A stretch of DNA of 64,000 nucleotides. It comes from Holosporaceae bacterium (GTDB taxonomy: Bacteria; Pseudomonadota; Alphaproteobacteria; UBA7879; UBA5542). The stretch spans positions 620,001-684,000 of the forward strand of contig CP060261.1 in the NCBI GenBank assembly GCA_022646525.1. The letters are read 5' to 3'. Position 1 is the stretch's first letter; each line of letters opens with the position of its first letter. The notes below the pieces were generated by a model, which saw only the letters and a list, made by a program, of their open reading frames with translations, was not told the DNA's origin and did not search any database. The translations under genes and the position numbers were made by a program. Shown piece after piece: positions 9,717 to 20,384 of this stretch.

Positions 9717-10161
9717 CCCAAGGGGCCGTCAAGGGCACGGTTATCAGGGAAGCATTCACCAAGGGGATGTGTTGGAAGCCCTTTTTTTGCATTTGAAAAA
9801 AACGGTTGAAGACGTGCCATTTTTTCAGTGTGTGCCCTTTGACAGCAAGCCCCCTTATGGGGTGATGCAGGTGGCAAGCATGCACCCCGGCAATGGGTTG
9901 CCCTTTCCACATTTTTATACAGAAGGGGTGGTGACTTTGCAGGTGTGGAGTGCCTATCAAGGCGTGCGCCCCCTGACGGATATTATGCACCGTGTGTCTG
10001 ACGTGTTAACCCAGACACCCCTTGCTTGTGGCCTTGGGGTGTTAACGTTTCAAGCGGGGGCCCTTGAGGTACCCACCCAACTGATGACAGCCCAGAAAAA
10101 GTGGCGGGAAGGGAGGTTAACTTTGCCTTTTCATTTTCAGCATAAAAAGGAGGAAAAATGA
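9703..10161 (+). CDS. phage tail completion protein (DUF3168-like)
   Basis: A protein of about 150 residues matching the DUF3168/GTA gp8 family of tail-terminator or tail-completion proteins. Family features are the opening helix (GDVLEALFLHLKKTVEDV), the hydrophobic core strand PYGVMQVASMH and the VVTLQVWSAYQGVRP strand with helix DIMHRVSDVL. The start overlaps the end of the preceding adaptor gene (ATG at 9703 or 9709), which suggests translational coupling. The frame is open throughout. Confidence 0.75.
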   Translation, partial: AMTINPRGRQGHGYQGSIHQGDVLEALFLHLKKTVEDVPFFQCVPFDSKPPYGVMQVASMHPGNGLPFPHFYTEGVVTLQVWSAYQGVRPLTDIMHRVSDVLTQTPLACGLGVLTFQAGALEVPTQLMTAQKKWREGRLTLPFHFQHKKEEK

Positions 10162-10264
10162 AAATAAATAAACCGAAACAAAAAATAAAATTCAGCACAT
10201 TTTGGGGAAAAACCCCCTGGCTTTGTTGGTATAAAAAACCAAAATGGTGGGGGCAGGATCGCGG

Positions 10265-10765
10265 ATGAGTTATGGAGGACTGAAAATTGAGGGGGCGGGG
10301 ATGCCCCCCCTTTTTTTGAAAACATGCACACAAAAGTTAGAAGTAATTGCCGATGGCAGTTGGCACAGAACCGTGAATGGTACACTTTTGTGTACTCGTG
10401 TATTGGGCGCCAAAAAATACCGGACCACTTGCACGGGGGAAGGCCCAGCCCAGCCGGGGATGGATCGCTTAAATTTGGGGGATCATGTTCACATTCATTC
10501 GGTGCAACGTTTATGGCAGCAGGGGCAATTTGAGGGGGTAACTTTAGAGCGGCGGCCTGCGCCAGGATCGATTGTGGTGTTAGATGAAAAAGGGGGGGTG
10601 CTGGCATTTGACCAAGTAGAACTGATGGTGATTCCCCGGTTTCTGGGGCGCCCTTTTTATGTGGGATACTGCCCTATTCTGGAAATATGCTTGACAGAGA
10701 TACGCTTTGAAAGCCAGCAGGGAGAGTTGAATCCGCAATGGTTTATTATGGGGGAAGAGCGATAA
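10265..10765 (+). CDS. phage-like protein, possibly tail component
   Basis: A product of about 167 residues, mostly beta-strand-like, with many W, G and V residues (TLLCTRVLGAKKYRTTCTG, GDHVHIHSVQRLW). I do not recognise a named family. A short frame beginning at 10158 behind a strong AAGGAGGAAAA site gives 36 residues and runs into this one by a frame change near 10240. The true N-terminus may therefore start at 10158 and be broken. It directly follows the tail completion gene, in the slot of tail tube genes. Phage origin is inferred from position and ribosome-site style. Confidence 0.55.
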   Translation: MSYGGLKIEGAGMPPLFLKTCTQKLEVIADGSWHRTVNGTLLCTRVLGAKKYRTTCTGEGPAQPGMDRLNLGDHVHIHSVQRLWQQGQFEGVTLERRPAPGSIVVLDEKGGVLAFDQVELMVIPRFLGRPFYVGYCPILEICLTEIRFESQQGELNPQWFIMGEER

Positions 10766-10889
10766 ATATAAAATATCTTTTCAGTATATGAGTATAGAAT
10801 ATCTTTTCAGTGTATTGTTTATTATGTTGATTTATAAAAAATTTCTACTATATATAGCACGTGACCTTTGCAATTGTAGGAAATATTTA

Positions 10890-11984
10890 ATGATGAACAG
10901 ATTTTTGGTTTTAGTGATAGGATTACTTTATTCTTCATGCATTTATGCGGCTGGAGAGCTAACAGAAGAAAATGCATGGTGGTGCCATTATACACATTTT
11001 TCTCCTAGAGGGACTAAATTGACTCCTGGGGCTGTTCCAGTCACAGGGTTTAATAGAGATACATCTATGGATGAGCGGGAAGAGCGCCTGAAAAAGGCGA
11101 GCGAAAATTGCCCGATATCTCGTGCAACTCTTCACGGTGTTTTGAATGGTAATGTTGCCCCACATATTGATGGGCGAGGCGGAACAACAGATCGGTCAGA
11201 GCACCCTTATGCTGTGCTGGTTCCTTTTAAGGATCTTCAGGGATCGGTCGTAAATGCACATCCGCAAGACACGTATGTAATTGGCCATGTTTCATTGCAA
11301 AATGCAATTATTTTTGTAGCGAATAGTGCGCCCCTTTTGGATGTGGAAGTGCGGCAGGTTATTCGTATTGCGGAAGGTGGTTCTATTTTTGAAGCTGTAA
11401 AGGAGTGGTTGCGGGAAGAAAAGTTACCCATCTTAACCTTTAGTTGGGAGGATCAAAAAGTTCAGATTACAGAAGAAAACTTTGATTACCATTTTTCCAG
11501 TATTACTGAGAGGCAATTAGCCTTAACCCTGCCTGGGATGCCGATGGAGGCATTAAAGACCCCTGGTGTGCGACGTAGAATGATTGCTGATCAATTTGAA
11601 TACGGTCTTCCACCTAATCGACAACTTGTTCGCGTAAATGAGGCACCTCTTGCAGAATTATGTGAAGTCATGCCAGATTTTAACACTAAGTATGGTTGTT
11701 GGAGTCATTATGATTCTAGTTGGGGGCGTTTTGAGAGAGCGATTCAGGATGAATTTTTACTGCAAATGGTTCGTGAATTAGTGATTATGCAAGATGAAAA
11801 AGATAAGAACAAACGAATCATAGAAACTGTTAGAGGCAGAGAAACTGTTAGAGGTAGATTACCTTTTGATTTGTTGCAGTTGAGAATTGCTAGTATAGAA
11901 AAGCTGCGCGATGCTGTGAAAGAGGAGGTTAGAACGCTCTATCGATCAGAAAAATTGAATAAGGAAGCTAAAGATTTTTTTTGA
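10890..11984 (+). CDS. exported protein of unknown function
   Basis: An exported protein of about 364 residues. The start at 10890 or 10893 follows TAGGAAA and gives a clear signal peptide (MNRFLVLVIGLLYSSCIYA, cut before AGELTEE). Upstream in-frame codons would add an unlikely second hydrophobic stretch. The mature chain has several cysteines (WWCHYTH, CPISRATL, LCEVM, YGCWSHY), suggesting disulfides. A short internal duplication gives ETVRGR twice near residue 340. The C-terminus is helical and charged. No family is recognised. It opens the cargo island after the phage connector module. Confidence 0.6.
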   Translation: MMNRFLVLVIGLLYSSCIYAAGELTEENAWWCHYTHFSPRGTKLTPGAVPVTGFNRDTSMDEREERLKKASENCPISRATLHGVLNGNVAPHIDGRGGTTDRSEHPYAVLVPFKDLQGSVVNAHPQDTYVIGHVSLQNAIIFVANSAPLLDVEVRQVIRIAEGGSIFEAVKEWLREEKLPILTFSWEDQKVQITEENFDYHFSSITERQLALTLPGMPMEALKTPGVRRRMIADQFEYGLPPNRQLVRVNEAPLAELCEVMPDFNTKYGCWSHYDSSWGRFERAIQDEFLLQMVRELVIMQDEKDKNKRIIETVRGRETVRGRLPFDLLQLRIASIEKLRDAVKEEVRTLYRSEKLNKEAKDFF

Positions 11985-12039
11985 CACGTACATAAAAAGA
12001 AATAAATGTATGGATTCATTATCTTCTTAAAGCAGAAGT

Positions 12040-12210
12040 AGAATTGAGAAAAAAGGGGAAACTTTTTTTGAGTTAGATGCTCTTAATAACCGAATTCAGC
12101 GCATCAATGCAACCATTCACAAAATGCGTGAGAAAAAAGTCTGGCGCTGCGACGACGGCATCATCATCTGAAGTAGCGGCGGCAGCGGCGGTGCCAGACG
12201 ATGATGTGTA
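12040..12210 (+). pseudogene. C-terminal remnant of a coding sequence
   Basis: Two frames together give a plausible coding tail: a helical charged piece (ELDALNNRIQRINATIH), then in another frame SGAATTASSSEVAAAAAVP with an acidic end and a stop. This looks like the broken end of a gene, perhaps the exported protein just upstream. The link is a guess. Confidence 0.3.
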
Positions 12211-12386
12211 AAAGATCTAGGGAGTAGTTCTTTTTGCCCCATAGAAATGGCTGTGGCATGAAGGAGTTCAAAGGTTACCCGAAAAGATTTAGTCGCTTTA
12301 TTTGTGTTTAAAAAAACCAGTTGCAGAGTTTTTTACACGAAAAACATCATCGTTCTTTGTGCTTGTTATTCATAGAAAGTGCCTGC

Positions 12387-12415
12387 TTGACATCTGAATT
12401 AAACCCATTGATATT
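12387..12415 (+). promoter_or_regulatory. possible sigma-70 promoter
   Basis: A perfect TTGACA at 12387 is followed after 17 bases by GATATT, about 30 bases before the transporter remnant. The -10 box also forms part of a small inverted repeat. This is sequence match only. Confidence 0.3.
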
Positions 12416-12445
12416 GGGTGTTTAAAAAACAGATCGGATTTTTAC

Positions 12446-13340
12446 ATGAAATATTGGATGCTGTCGCGGGGGTATCCGCAGGGTGTTTTTGGGCTGTGCT
12501 GACAGCACTAGTAAGCATTGGGAATGACATTATTACCAAATTTGTGGGGGGCCGCCTGAATGGCCTTGAGATTTCATTTTTTCGGTTCTTTTTTTAGCAT
12601 GATTACCGTGCTGCCCTTTATGTTGCCCCACGGTTTGCAATCTTTTAAAACTAAGCGTGCCGATTTGCACGTATGGCGGGCCGTGATGGGGGTGGCTGCG
12701 ATTGCCCTTTATGTGTTTAGTTTGATTTACCTTCCCTTGTAGAAGTGACTGTTTTTCATTCACCCAGCCTTTATTTTTTATGCCCATTGCGATTTTGTTT
12801 TTGCGTGAAAAGGTGGCCATGAACCGGTGGATTGCCGGGCTTTTTGGCTTTGTTGGTATCTTGATTGTACTGCAACCGGGCACCATTGCCTTTAAGATGG
12901 CGTCGCTGTTGCCCATGGGGCGGCCTTTCTGTTTGCCATGTTGGATATGTTGGCCAAAAAAATGGTGTCGAATGAAAGCACCACCACCCTTTTGTTTTTA
13001 TTTTTGCCCTGGGCACCACATTGGCCGCCCTTGGCCCTGCGCTTTATGTGTGGCAAACACCCACGTTAGATGAGTTGTTTTGGTTGTTTTGTTTAGGGGC
13101 AGGTGCCAACTTGTTCAGGTGTGTTTGTTCCGTGCGTTTGCGGCGACTGAAGCGTCATCGCTGGTGCCTTTCCGGTATACAGAGTTGGTGTTTGCCAGCT
13201 TCTTTGGATATGTGCTGTTTGGTGAATTGCCCGCGATGATGGTGTATCTAGGGGCGGCGGTGATTATTTCTAGCACCCTTTACCTTTCTTACAGCGAAAT
13301 TCGCCGGGCCAAAAAACAAAAAGGCTATGGCACCTGCTGA
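12446..13340 (+). pseudogene. EamA/DMT-family transporter, multiply frameshifted
   Basis: Remnant of a ten-helix drug/metabolite transporter with two EamA repeats. Readable parts in order are LTALVSIGNDIITKFVG, FRFFFSMITVLPF, WRAVMGVAAIALYVFSL, IAILFLREKVAMNRWIAG, FGFVGILIVLQPG, ESTTTLLFLFALGTT, SSLVPFRYTELVFASFFGY and LGAAVIISSTLYL. They sit in all three frames, requiring about five indels. Homologous proteins import S-adenosylmethionine or other metabolites in intracellular alphaproteobacteria, but the substrate here cannot be told. It is almost certainly not functional. Confidence 0.8.
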
Positions 13341-13398
13341 TTTGAATGGATGATGTTGTAGGGTTTTCTTCTAACTTTTTCCTTTGATTATTATTGTT

Positions 13399-14267
13399 TT
13401 ATGCGGGCAGTCTGTCTGTGCCGTGTACGTATAGATGAAGCGGGTGCTGAGACCGGAAGCCTTTAAAGGCGTCTGGATCATTGCCTGTGACGTCAAGCAC
13501 GGTAAGCCAGGGCATGCGACTGACGGCTTGTTGAAGGGCCTGGGCATCGCGGTGACTGAAGCCATTATCACGGATTTTAAGAACCTGAAGATGGCCTAGT
13601 TTGTCTAACTTATTTAACCATCTGTAGGCAAGCGCTTGAAGATTGTTGCTATCCGCACTGAGGTGGGTGAGGTGGTGATGCTGTTCAAGGCCTTGCACCA
13701 GTGTGCCAAAAGCATCCCCGCTGAGTTTGTTATGCCCTACGTCTAAACCCACCAGGTGCGGCATTTTAAAAAGTGCTTGTACTAAAGAGCGCATGTGGGT
13801 GTGATCTAAGGAAATTATGACAGAGACACAGATGGGTGAGATGGTGAAGTGGAGGGTTTTGCCTATGTGCCGTGTTAGCACATCCAGGCGGGTGCCAAGC
13901 TGGTTCTTTGATAAATTAAGACGTGCAGGCGGCGTATCGCTCTCTCGAAATACATCCAGAAGGGGCCCCCATTGATGTGGGGTCATTGTTGCCTGTGAGA
14001 TCAAGTGTTTCTACTTGACGGGTTTGCATAAAATGAATGGCCTCATTGAGGTTTGACTTTCCTTGGAACGCCATATGAAAGCGGCGGACGGGGCTTGGTT
14101 TTTCCATTCTGGCAAGAAGGGGAGGACGCTGTAATAGGTGTAATTCCCCATGTCAAAAGAGAGGGTGTGCAGATGCCGAAACAGATTGAGCATGCGCACA
14201 AACCTTTGATGTTTTCTGGACTGTAACCATTGAAATTGCACGTGGTTTGGCGCCCTTCGAATGACAT
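13399..14267 (-). pseudogene. leucine-rich repeat protein, frameshifted
   Basis: The main frame (13399-14004) gives about 200 residues with LRR units such as PARLNLSKNQLGTRL, LVGLDVGHNKLSGDAF, LTHLSADSNNLQAL, LQVLKIRDNGFSHRDA and LTVLDVTGNDPD. Upstream, two more frames up to 14267 show related helical and strand pieces (MLNLFRHLHTLSFDMGN), so the N-terminal half has been cut off by indels. No signal peptide can be made out in the remaining N-terminus. It belongs to the same style of LRR protein as those near 7 kb and 48 kb. Confidence 0.65.
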
Positions 14268-14414
14268 AGTGTGTATTTTTTCATGATATCTTCCGCAAAT
14301 TTTTTATTTAATTTTATCACACAATTAATACTTATATATTGTTTTTTAATTATATTTATTTAGAATTAAAGTAATAAATAAACAAAAAACAAATAAATGT
14401 ATGGTGGGGAGAAA

Positions 14415-16165
14415 ATGAAAAAAAACTTTTGGTATGTGGCGCGTGTTTTTTTCTAATGGGAACCGTAGCCAAAGCAAGTTTGGAAGAGCCTGACAGAGAC
14501 GCAAAACCCCTTGGGTGTGCGGCCACGCAAACAAAAAAAGCATCCCACGATTTTGCCCCCCAAGATACCGATCAAATGCGATTGATGGCCGTGTCTTCGC
14601 GTGAAGCCCTTTTTGGCCAATGGTTTAATTTAACCCTGGGGGTGACGGCACGCGAACGTGGTTTTGAGGTGTTGGGTGAAATGGCCTTGGGCCGTGCGGT
14701 TGCATGGCACAATAGCAACAAATATGATAGCTTGCCCCCTTATATGCCCCTGCAACATGCCTTTTTAGCCCATGATTTAAAAAGGTTGGCCCAACAGGTG
14801 ATGGGCGGTGAAAAAAAAGTGGTGGCCTATGTATTGCACGAGTTGCTTGACCAAGTGCCCGGCGGACATGCCATGCAAATTATGTTGTATCCCACAACGT
14901 GGGAGCGTACGTATCGGTTGATTCCTGTAATTTTGCATCGCCCGGCTGCGCCCCATGACCCCACATTAAGTGACACGGCTTTTCTAGAAATGTATAGCGA
15001 ACACGCTTTGAATGCTTTGTCGCGCTCATTAGATCACTTAGTAACGGGCCAGCAAATGTTAGATTTGATGCATGAAATCCCCCGGCGGACTTTGCACTAT
15101 GTGGGCCAATTTTTATGGTTTCAGCCTCATGCAGTGCCCCGTTTGCCCATGCGTAATACGGCTATGATGAGGTTTTTAAGTGTACTTGAGGTAACCCCCT
15201 TAACAGAATGGTTGCGTGGGCAAGGGTTTGTTTCTTTTGGTAATGATCAAGAGGCTCTTAAAGTGTGGAAAGCCCAGTATGATGCAGGCAACCCCCATGC
15301 GGCACTATCGTGGGCAAACCTGGTTTATAAAAAAAATCTTGCTGTAGAAGAAGGGGAAGTACCTCGGGCACTGCGGTTTGCGGCATCAAAAGGGTTGCCT
15401 TTGGCCCAGCTGCAAATGGGAGATTATTTAGCAACAAAAATGGACACGCCTGACTATAAAAGCGCCCGTATTTATTGGGAACGGGCTATGCGTCAAGGGA
15501 ATGGTTTTGCCATGATGCGCCTAGGCCGCACGTTTGAAAGCGGGCTTGGGGGCGATGTGGATTTGGTGGCGGCCCGTAAAATGTATGAAAGGGCGGGACG
15601 AAAAGGCGTGAAAGGGGGCTTTTATCATGCGGGGCTTGTTGCTGCTAGGATGAACACTGAGGCCGATGATAAACGGGCGCGCCTGTTATTTCATGGCGAG
15701 CTGTTAGCAAACCCCAAACACCGAGATGCGGCGAATCATTTAGCGGTGCTGTATGCCATGGGGCGTGGGGGCGCGAAAGATTTAGATTTTGCCATTCACT
15801 TAACCCTTCGGCATGCCAAGCACCCAACGGAACCCGAAGGCCGGTCATGCCACAATGTGGGGGCCATTTTACTGCTGAAGCATAATGCAGAATGCGACAA
15901 AGATGCGCGCCGCTTTTTTGAAGAAGGCTCGCGATTGAACGACGGCCCCTCGGCCTATCAATATGCACTGATGTGCAAAGATGGGCGTGGCGGCAAAGTT
16001 GATTTAGAGATGGCGATGGTGTATGCGCAAAAAGCACAAGAATTAGGGAATCTTCGTGCGGTGGAATTGATAACGTCGATTCAAGGTGCCTTGGCCAAAA
16101 AAGGGGCAAGAAAGAAGAAAGTCATATGGACAAGATCCCCTGAAAAACAACCTCTGCTTTATTGA
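14415..16165 (+). CDS. exported Sel1-like repeat protein
   Basis: A protein of about 578 residues whose C-terminal half (about residues 280-560) consists of Sel1-like repeats, helical pairs of the TPR type that mediate protein contacts. Examples are AARKMYERAGRKG, SARIYWERAMRQGNGFAMM, DARRFFEEGSRLNDG and MAMVYAQKAQELGN. The N-terminal half is helical and unrecognised. The ribosome site GGGGAGA precedes ATG at 14415, but an A8 run puts that ATG out of frame. With two fewer A the signal peptide would read MKKLLVCGACFFLMGTVAKA. Otherwise translation could begin at a TTG at 14429. Such proteins in host-associated bacteria are often effectors. Confidence 0.75.
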
Positions 16166-16358
16166 ATGTAATTTTAAAACAAACAGCCTTTTTACTAGCA
16201 GAATGGTAGAGACATTTTTCCAAATCTATTTAAGATTAAAAAATATATGGCGCAATGCCATATATTTTCAGATCTCTAGAGGAGGAATCGATCAGACAAT
16301 GTTTCAAATTTATAAATAGAGTGTTGCATCGGGGCGCAATGCTTTTCGGAATACCTCT

Positions 16359-16715
16359 TCATTTGTCTGGGGTTAAATTTAGACCTTCAAGATGCAGGTC
16401 TTTGATTTTTGTTTCAGGAAGTTTTTTTAGAAGTAAATCTAATTCTAGTTCTTTATTTTTGTGTTCGGGTGGTGGTTCAATGCCATCCAAATTCAATTCG
16501 GTGATTCGTGTATTAGGAAGCACTTTGGCGAGGGCTTTTATACCTTCATCAGAGATATGGCTATTAGATAGATCTAATGATGTGATGCCTTGCATATAAG
16601 GAAGTGCTTGGGCAAGGACTTCTACACTCTCAATACGGTTAATGGGCTTGAATGATTTTGTACTAATAGGAGGAGCCTCCTGATCGCGAAGCGCCGCGTG
16701 TGCAGCAGATACCAT
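16359..16715 (-). CDS. short exported leucine-rich repeat protein
   Basis: A product of about 118 residues with two or three LRR units: GITSLDLSNSHISDEGI, RITELNLDGIEPP and KIKDLHLEGLNLTPDK at the very end. The in-frame sequence before the ATG (SLIVCALWTVGGISM, then VSAAHA) looks like a signal peptide, so the real start is probably upstream of 16715, near 16770, and may be broken or use a non-ATG codon. Short relative to other LRR proteins in the window. Confidence 0.55.
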   Translation of the reverse strand: MVSAAHAALRDQEAPPISTKSFKPINRIESVEVLAQALPYMQGITSLDLSNSHISDEGIKALAKVLPNTRITELNLDGIEPPPEHKNKELELDLLLKKLPETKIKDLHLEGLNLTPDK

Positions 16716-16719
16716 TGAG

Positions 16720-17188
16720 ATGCCGCCTACTGTCCATAGAGCACATACGATGAGGCTAAAAACAGTCTAAATTTGGGGTGATTAGTGCCTATTGTCATTC
16801 CTTTTATTTGTTGAAATATAATCTTAATTTATTTTGATGTTATCAGATTTTACGTGCCAAGTTGTTTCGATATACTATCTATATGATATAAATGAATTTA
16901 TAATACGAAACAAGGAAAAAGATTAAAAATATCATAAAAAAAAAACGGAATAAAAACAACAAGGAAACGTCAAACCGTATGCAGTGAAGAGGTGCTTCTT
17001 TTGCATTTCGATATCCAAAAAAAAATGTGCCATTTGCTGCGCTTGAGACCATTGATGGGATAATTTAGGTTTTTGATAGGACTATATATCTTCCCATCAC
17101 TTTATAGGTTCGATATTCTGGAATAAAGCTTTTTATTTAATACACTGCAACACAGAGATGTATATGAAATACGTTGTTATTTTTTTTT
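16720..17188. other. AT-rich intergenic region
   Basis: Apart from the probable signal-peptide codons of the LRR gene at its left end, this stretch is AT-rich with stops in all frames. It presumably holds promoters for the divergent genes on both sides. I see no clear site. Confidence 0.4.
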
Positions 17189-18642
17189 ATGATTCATTTA
17201 TTTATTGTGCTGCACCCATTTGAGGCGGAAGCCGTTTTTGGTGCAACTTGGCAATACAGTAAAGAACGTGACTTCACACACAAGTTGTAAAAAAGTAAGT
17301 ATTGAAAATAAAGAGACAGTTGCGTGCCAATGTTGCTTGGTGAAGAAATCATTTAAATTGGGCGGCCGCTTTGTTTATGACCCTAAAAATCTTCAGTGGT
17401 GTAAGAAAACAAAGAAGTGTACAGCGGGGCGATAGAGGCGCTGAAATCAGAGTTAACGGATAGATCGGATGCGTCTTTGGTGCACCATATTGCCCAAAAG
17501 GCACGCCTTGTGCAGCCTGTTGACCTTTCAGACCCTGCCTTATTTTTTAAAAAATAAAAAGGGCCTGACCACTGCGGGGGGTGGCAGAAATGTTGCGACA
17601 ACTTTCGACAGAAGGGGTGTTGCGCCATGGGGCCGCCTTTATTGATAAGTGTATGCATGTTCAGTCGTTTTCCGACCAAAACCCGGGTTGGTTTTCAACC
17701 CAGCTGTTTGGGGTTTTTGTGAAGGCTGCGTGTGGTGCGGGCCCTAAAGATCATTTGGCCTATATCATCAAGGAAGTGGCCAAAAAAGATGTGGAATTGA
17801 AAAATTTAGCGGTGCTTTCGGGCAGTGATTTAAAACGGTATGACCTAACCAATCCTTATCGATCAAAACTTTTCCAGGCATTGCTTTTAATGAAGTTTTT
17901 ACATATTACAAAGATCGATTCGGTAAAAAGTATTGGTTTGTTGTTTTAACAGCAGCACTGGGGGTTCGTTATTTGATTTTATCAATGCATTTGCCGAAAG
18001 ATATACCCAAAAAACCTATACAACCGATGATTTAGACCGCATACAAAAAGTATACAAAACCATTGGATATTCTTTAGGGGCTGTTGCATGCAAAGTATAT
18101 GACGGTTGACGCCAAAGGCCGGTTGACGGGCAAATCAAGAGCGGTGCACGGCGATCTTCACTTACATAACATTTTTATAAGTGATGTGGATCAGACACCG
18201 CAGGCGACATTAATTGATATCGAAACAATGGCGAAATCATGGGAAAAGCCGCAAGATGTGGCCCAAGATTTAAGAAAGTTTTATTTGTTTACGGCACAAA
18301 GCTTTCCTTTTAAGAAGCTTTCTAAAAGTTTACGCCTTCTGAAGGAATTAATAAAAAATGTGGCACGAAATAACTATGCGGCCTTTCTTAACGGGGTATG
18401 TGCGGGCGTATGTGATGCAGAAAGGGCGCGTTGATATGGATCGTCTGGAAGATGTGATGGGTATTTTAGATCGCTCTTATGGCCGGACTTTTGGCAGCCG
18501 AAAGGGGCTTGGGTTTGTGTTCTTGATGGGCCTTCGTAACTTTTGGTCGGCTAAGAAAAATTACTTAAAGCCGATTCTTGCAAACATTAAGTTAAACTAT
18601 TTAGCCCATAGGGGGGTGTGTAGCACCTGCTGCGGCACATAA
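17189..18642 (+). pseudogene. kinase-like (APH/choline-kinase fold) gene, frameshifted
   Basis: Several frames join into one former protein of about 450 residues. The most telling part is AVHGDLHLHNIFIS followed by ATLIDIETMAKSW, which matches the catalytic loop (HGDxHxxN) and metal-binding (IDxE) motifs of the aminoglycoside phosphotransferase/choline kinase fold. Before it are helical pieces (LRQLSTEGVLRHGAAFIDK, LFQALLLMKFLHITKID); after it a helical C-terminus (YVRAYVMQKGRVDMDRLED). The extreme N-terminus (MIHLFIVLHPFEAEA) could be a signal peptide. At least five indels are present. The substrate cannot be inferred. Confidence 0.55.
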
Positions 18643-18664
18643 AATAAATTGCATCGTATGGGTC

Positions 18665-18688
18665 ACCACCCTTCGGGGTGGTTTTTTT
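18665..18688 (+). terminator. TTCG-tetraloop terminator before phage tail gene
   Basis: A seven-pair ACCACCC/GGGTGGT stem closed by a TTCG tetraloop is followed by seven T residues. It is a textbook intrinsic terminator. The first codon of the phage module follows 18 bases later. Confidence 0.9.
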
Positions 18689-18705
18689 ATGTAAAGAGAG
18701 GACAG

Positions 18706-20353
18706 TATGTTTCAGTTGAAATGGCAAACAAAGAAGGCAGTAGAAGACACAGCGCATGGGGCAGAGATGGTGCCGTTACTGCATGTCGAAGTGTTGGAAA
18801 AAGAGGGGCATGCCCTTTACTGCGCTTAAGTGTGCCCAAAATAAATATGTGCCCCAAAAGCAGGCACAGAGGGCCAGTTGTATTGGACGCATAAGGGCAC
18901 GGTGCATTTGATATTTGCCGGCACATTGCGCGCCCCCACTGGCGCGGTTTCAGGTGACTTTGTGTTGCTGGTATTCGATGGGGGCACTGCCGCGCGCCGT
19001 ACCGCATTAGACACATTATTAAGTGCTGAGAGAGACCCGGCCTTCATGGCAGTTCTGTACCCAGAACGGGTGCGCGACGACGCCGACCGCATGTTGGAAT
19101 GGGGCGACAAATTGCCCCACATCGACCGATGCACTGGGTCGGTGACATTACCATCGGTGCGTAGGGTGGGGGCCCGTCACCACGTGGGGGGTGACTTTTT
19201 TCGAGATAGTTTAACGTGTATCCACCACGATGCACGCTGGGGTGGCGTACACTGTGTGGCGGAAGCCCAGTGGGTGCAGCGCTTTGATGGCGTGACGGCC
19301 TTGGGCCCGATGATTCAGGGGGGCACCCTTGAAACCCTGACGCCGGAGGCTTTAAAACGCCGGTGGTGGGGCAAGGAAACGCCTTTGCGGCGCACAGGGT
19401 ATGAGGTGCTGAAAAGTGATCTTTCTGTGCGTGAGACCCTGCCAGAAGGGGGTGTAACTAAAGTGGATGGGCGAGATGTGCCCGTGCCCATGGCGCGGAT
19501 GACGCCAACGCTGACAGTGGGCTGGCATTACCGCCAAAAGCGGGTTGAGGTTGCCGAGATTATAATGAACGGCACCACATCTGCGGCCCCTGTGTGCCCA
19601 GTGCCCGTGCGCTTGCAAGATATATCAAGCCGTATGTCGATGGGTGTGTGGCACGCCCAGCATCCTTACAAAGAAGGGGTTCGGGTGCAGCATGGGGAGC
19701 GCGTGTATCGGGCCCACACAAGCCATGTGTCGGGTACTGCGTTTGCCCCCCAGTATTGGCAAGCTGAAAAAGCATGGCCCACCGCCCTTGAGAAACCCCA
19801 CAGTTGGACTTTTTTTGACACACCTTTTGGGACACGTGTGGTGGATGCCTTGGTGGGGTGGAGTGAACGGGTGATGCACATCAGCGCGGCCCATACATCT
19901 GTGACGGTATCACTGCCCTTTGAGGCGGCGGCAAAAATGCACATGGGGGACCGTGTGGTGCTGGACGACCCCCGGTTGGAAGACGGCACGTTTGAAGGGA
20001 CTGTTGAAGAAATAGGGCTGTATGCTGAAGGGGATGTGGGGGAGTTGTGGGGCACCTTAACCCTAAGAACGCCCCTTTCAAAGGTACGATTGTGCCGACA
20101 GAAAATGCAATTGAAAGGCCCTGTTGGCGGCGTACAGCACCCCGAACGTCTGACAGCCAAAGATGTGTTGGTAAACTGTGTGGTGCATAACGATGGGGCC
20201 GCCCAAAAAGAGGCACTGGCCAAGAAGAAATTTGCCCATCGGGGTGCGGTGCGGGCGTGGTTAGACCAGCATGCAACACGGGTGATGCTGCGCCTCAGAA
20301 ATCTGGCCCCCGATGCCCAGCTGATCCATGGGTGGCAGGTGGATGTGGGATAA
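18706..20353 (+). CDS. phage tail/baseplate-like protein with chitin-binding-like segment
   Basis: A large phage-like protein. The main frame runs 18878-20353 (about 490 residues). The likely true start is ATG 18706 behind GAGAGGACAG, giving MFQLKWQTKKAVEDTAHG, with two frame changes (near 18825 and 18870) before the main frame. The central part is rich in beta-strand and W, H and R residues. Residues 260-300 (WHAQHPYKEGVRV, YRAHTSH, FAPQYWQAE) resemble a carbohydrate-binding module of the CBM5/12 chitin-binding type, as found in tail fibres. The order in the phage layout suggests a baseplate or adsorption component. The exact family is not recognised. Confidence 0.6.
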
Positions 20354-20384
20354 TGAAAAGCGTGTTTGGGAGAGAGGTGTGGGG

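Noticed and set aside
3188..10765. Reading the phage blocks as a fully functional gene transfer agent
   Set aside because: Capsid and connector genes are frameshifted, and terminase and major tail genes are absent from the window.
19560..20279. Several minus-strand frames opposite the phage tail gene
   Set aside because: They are rich in P, H and R, with no start context, as expected for the mirror of a GC-richer coding frame.
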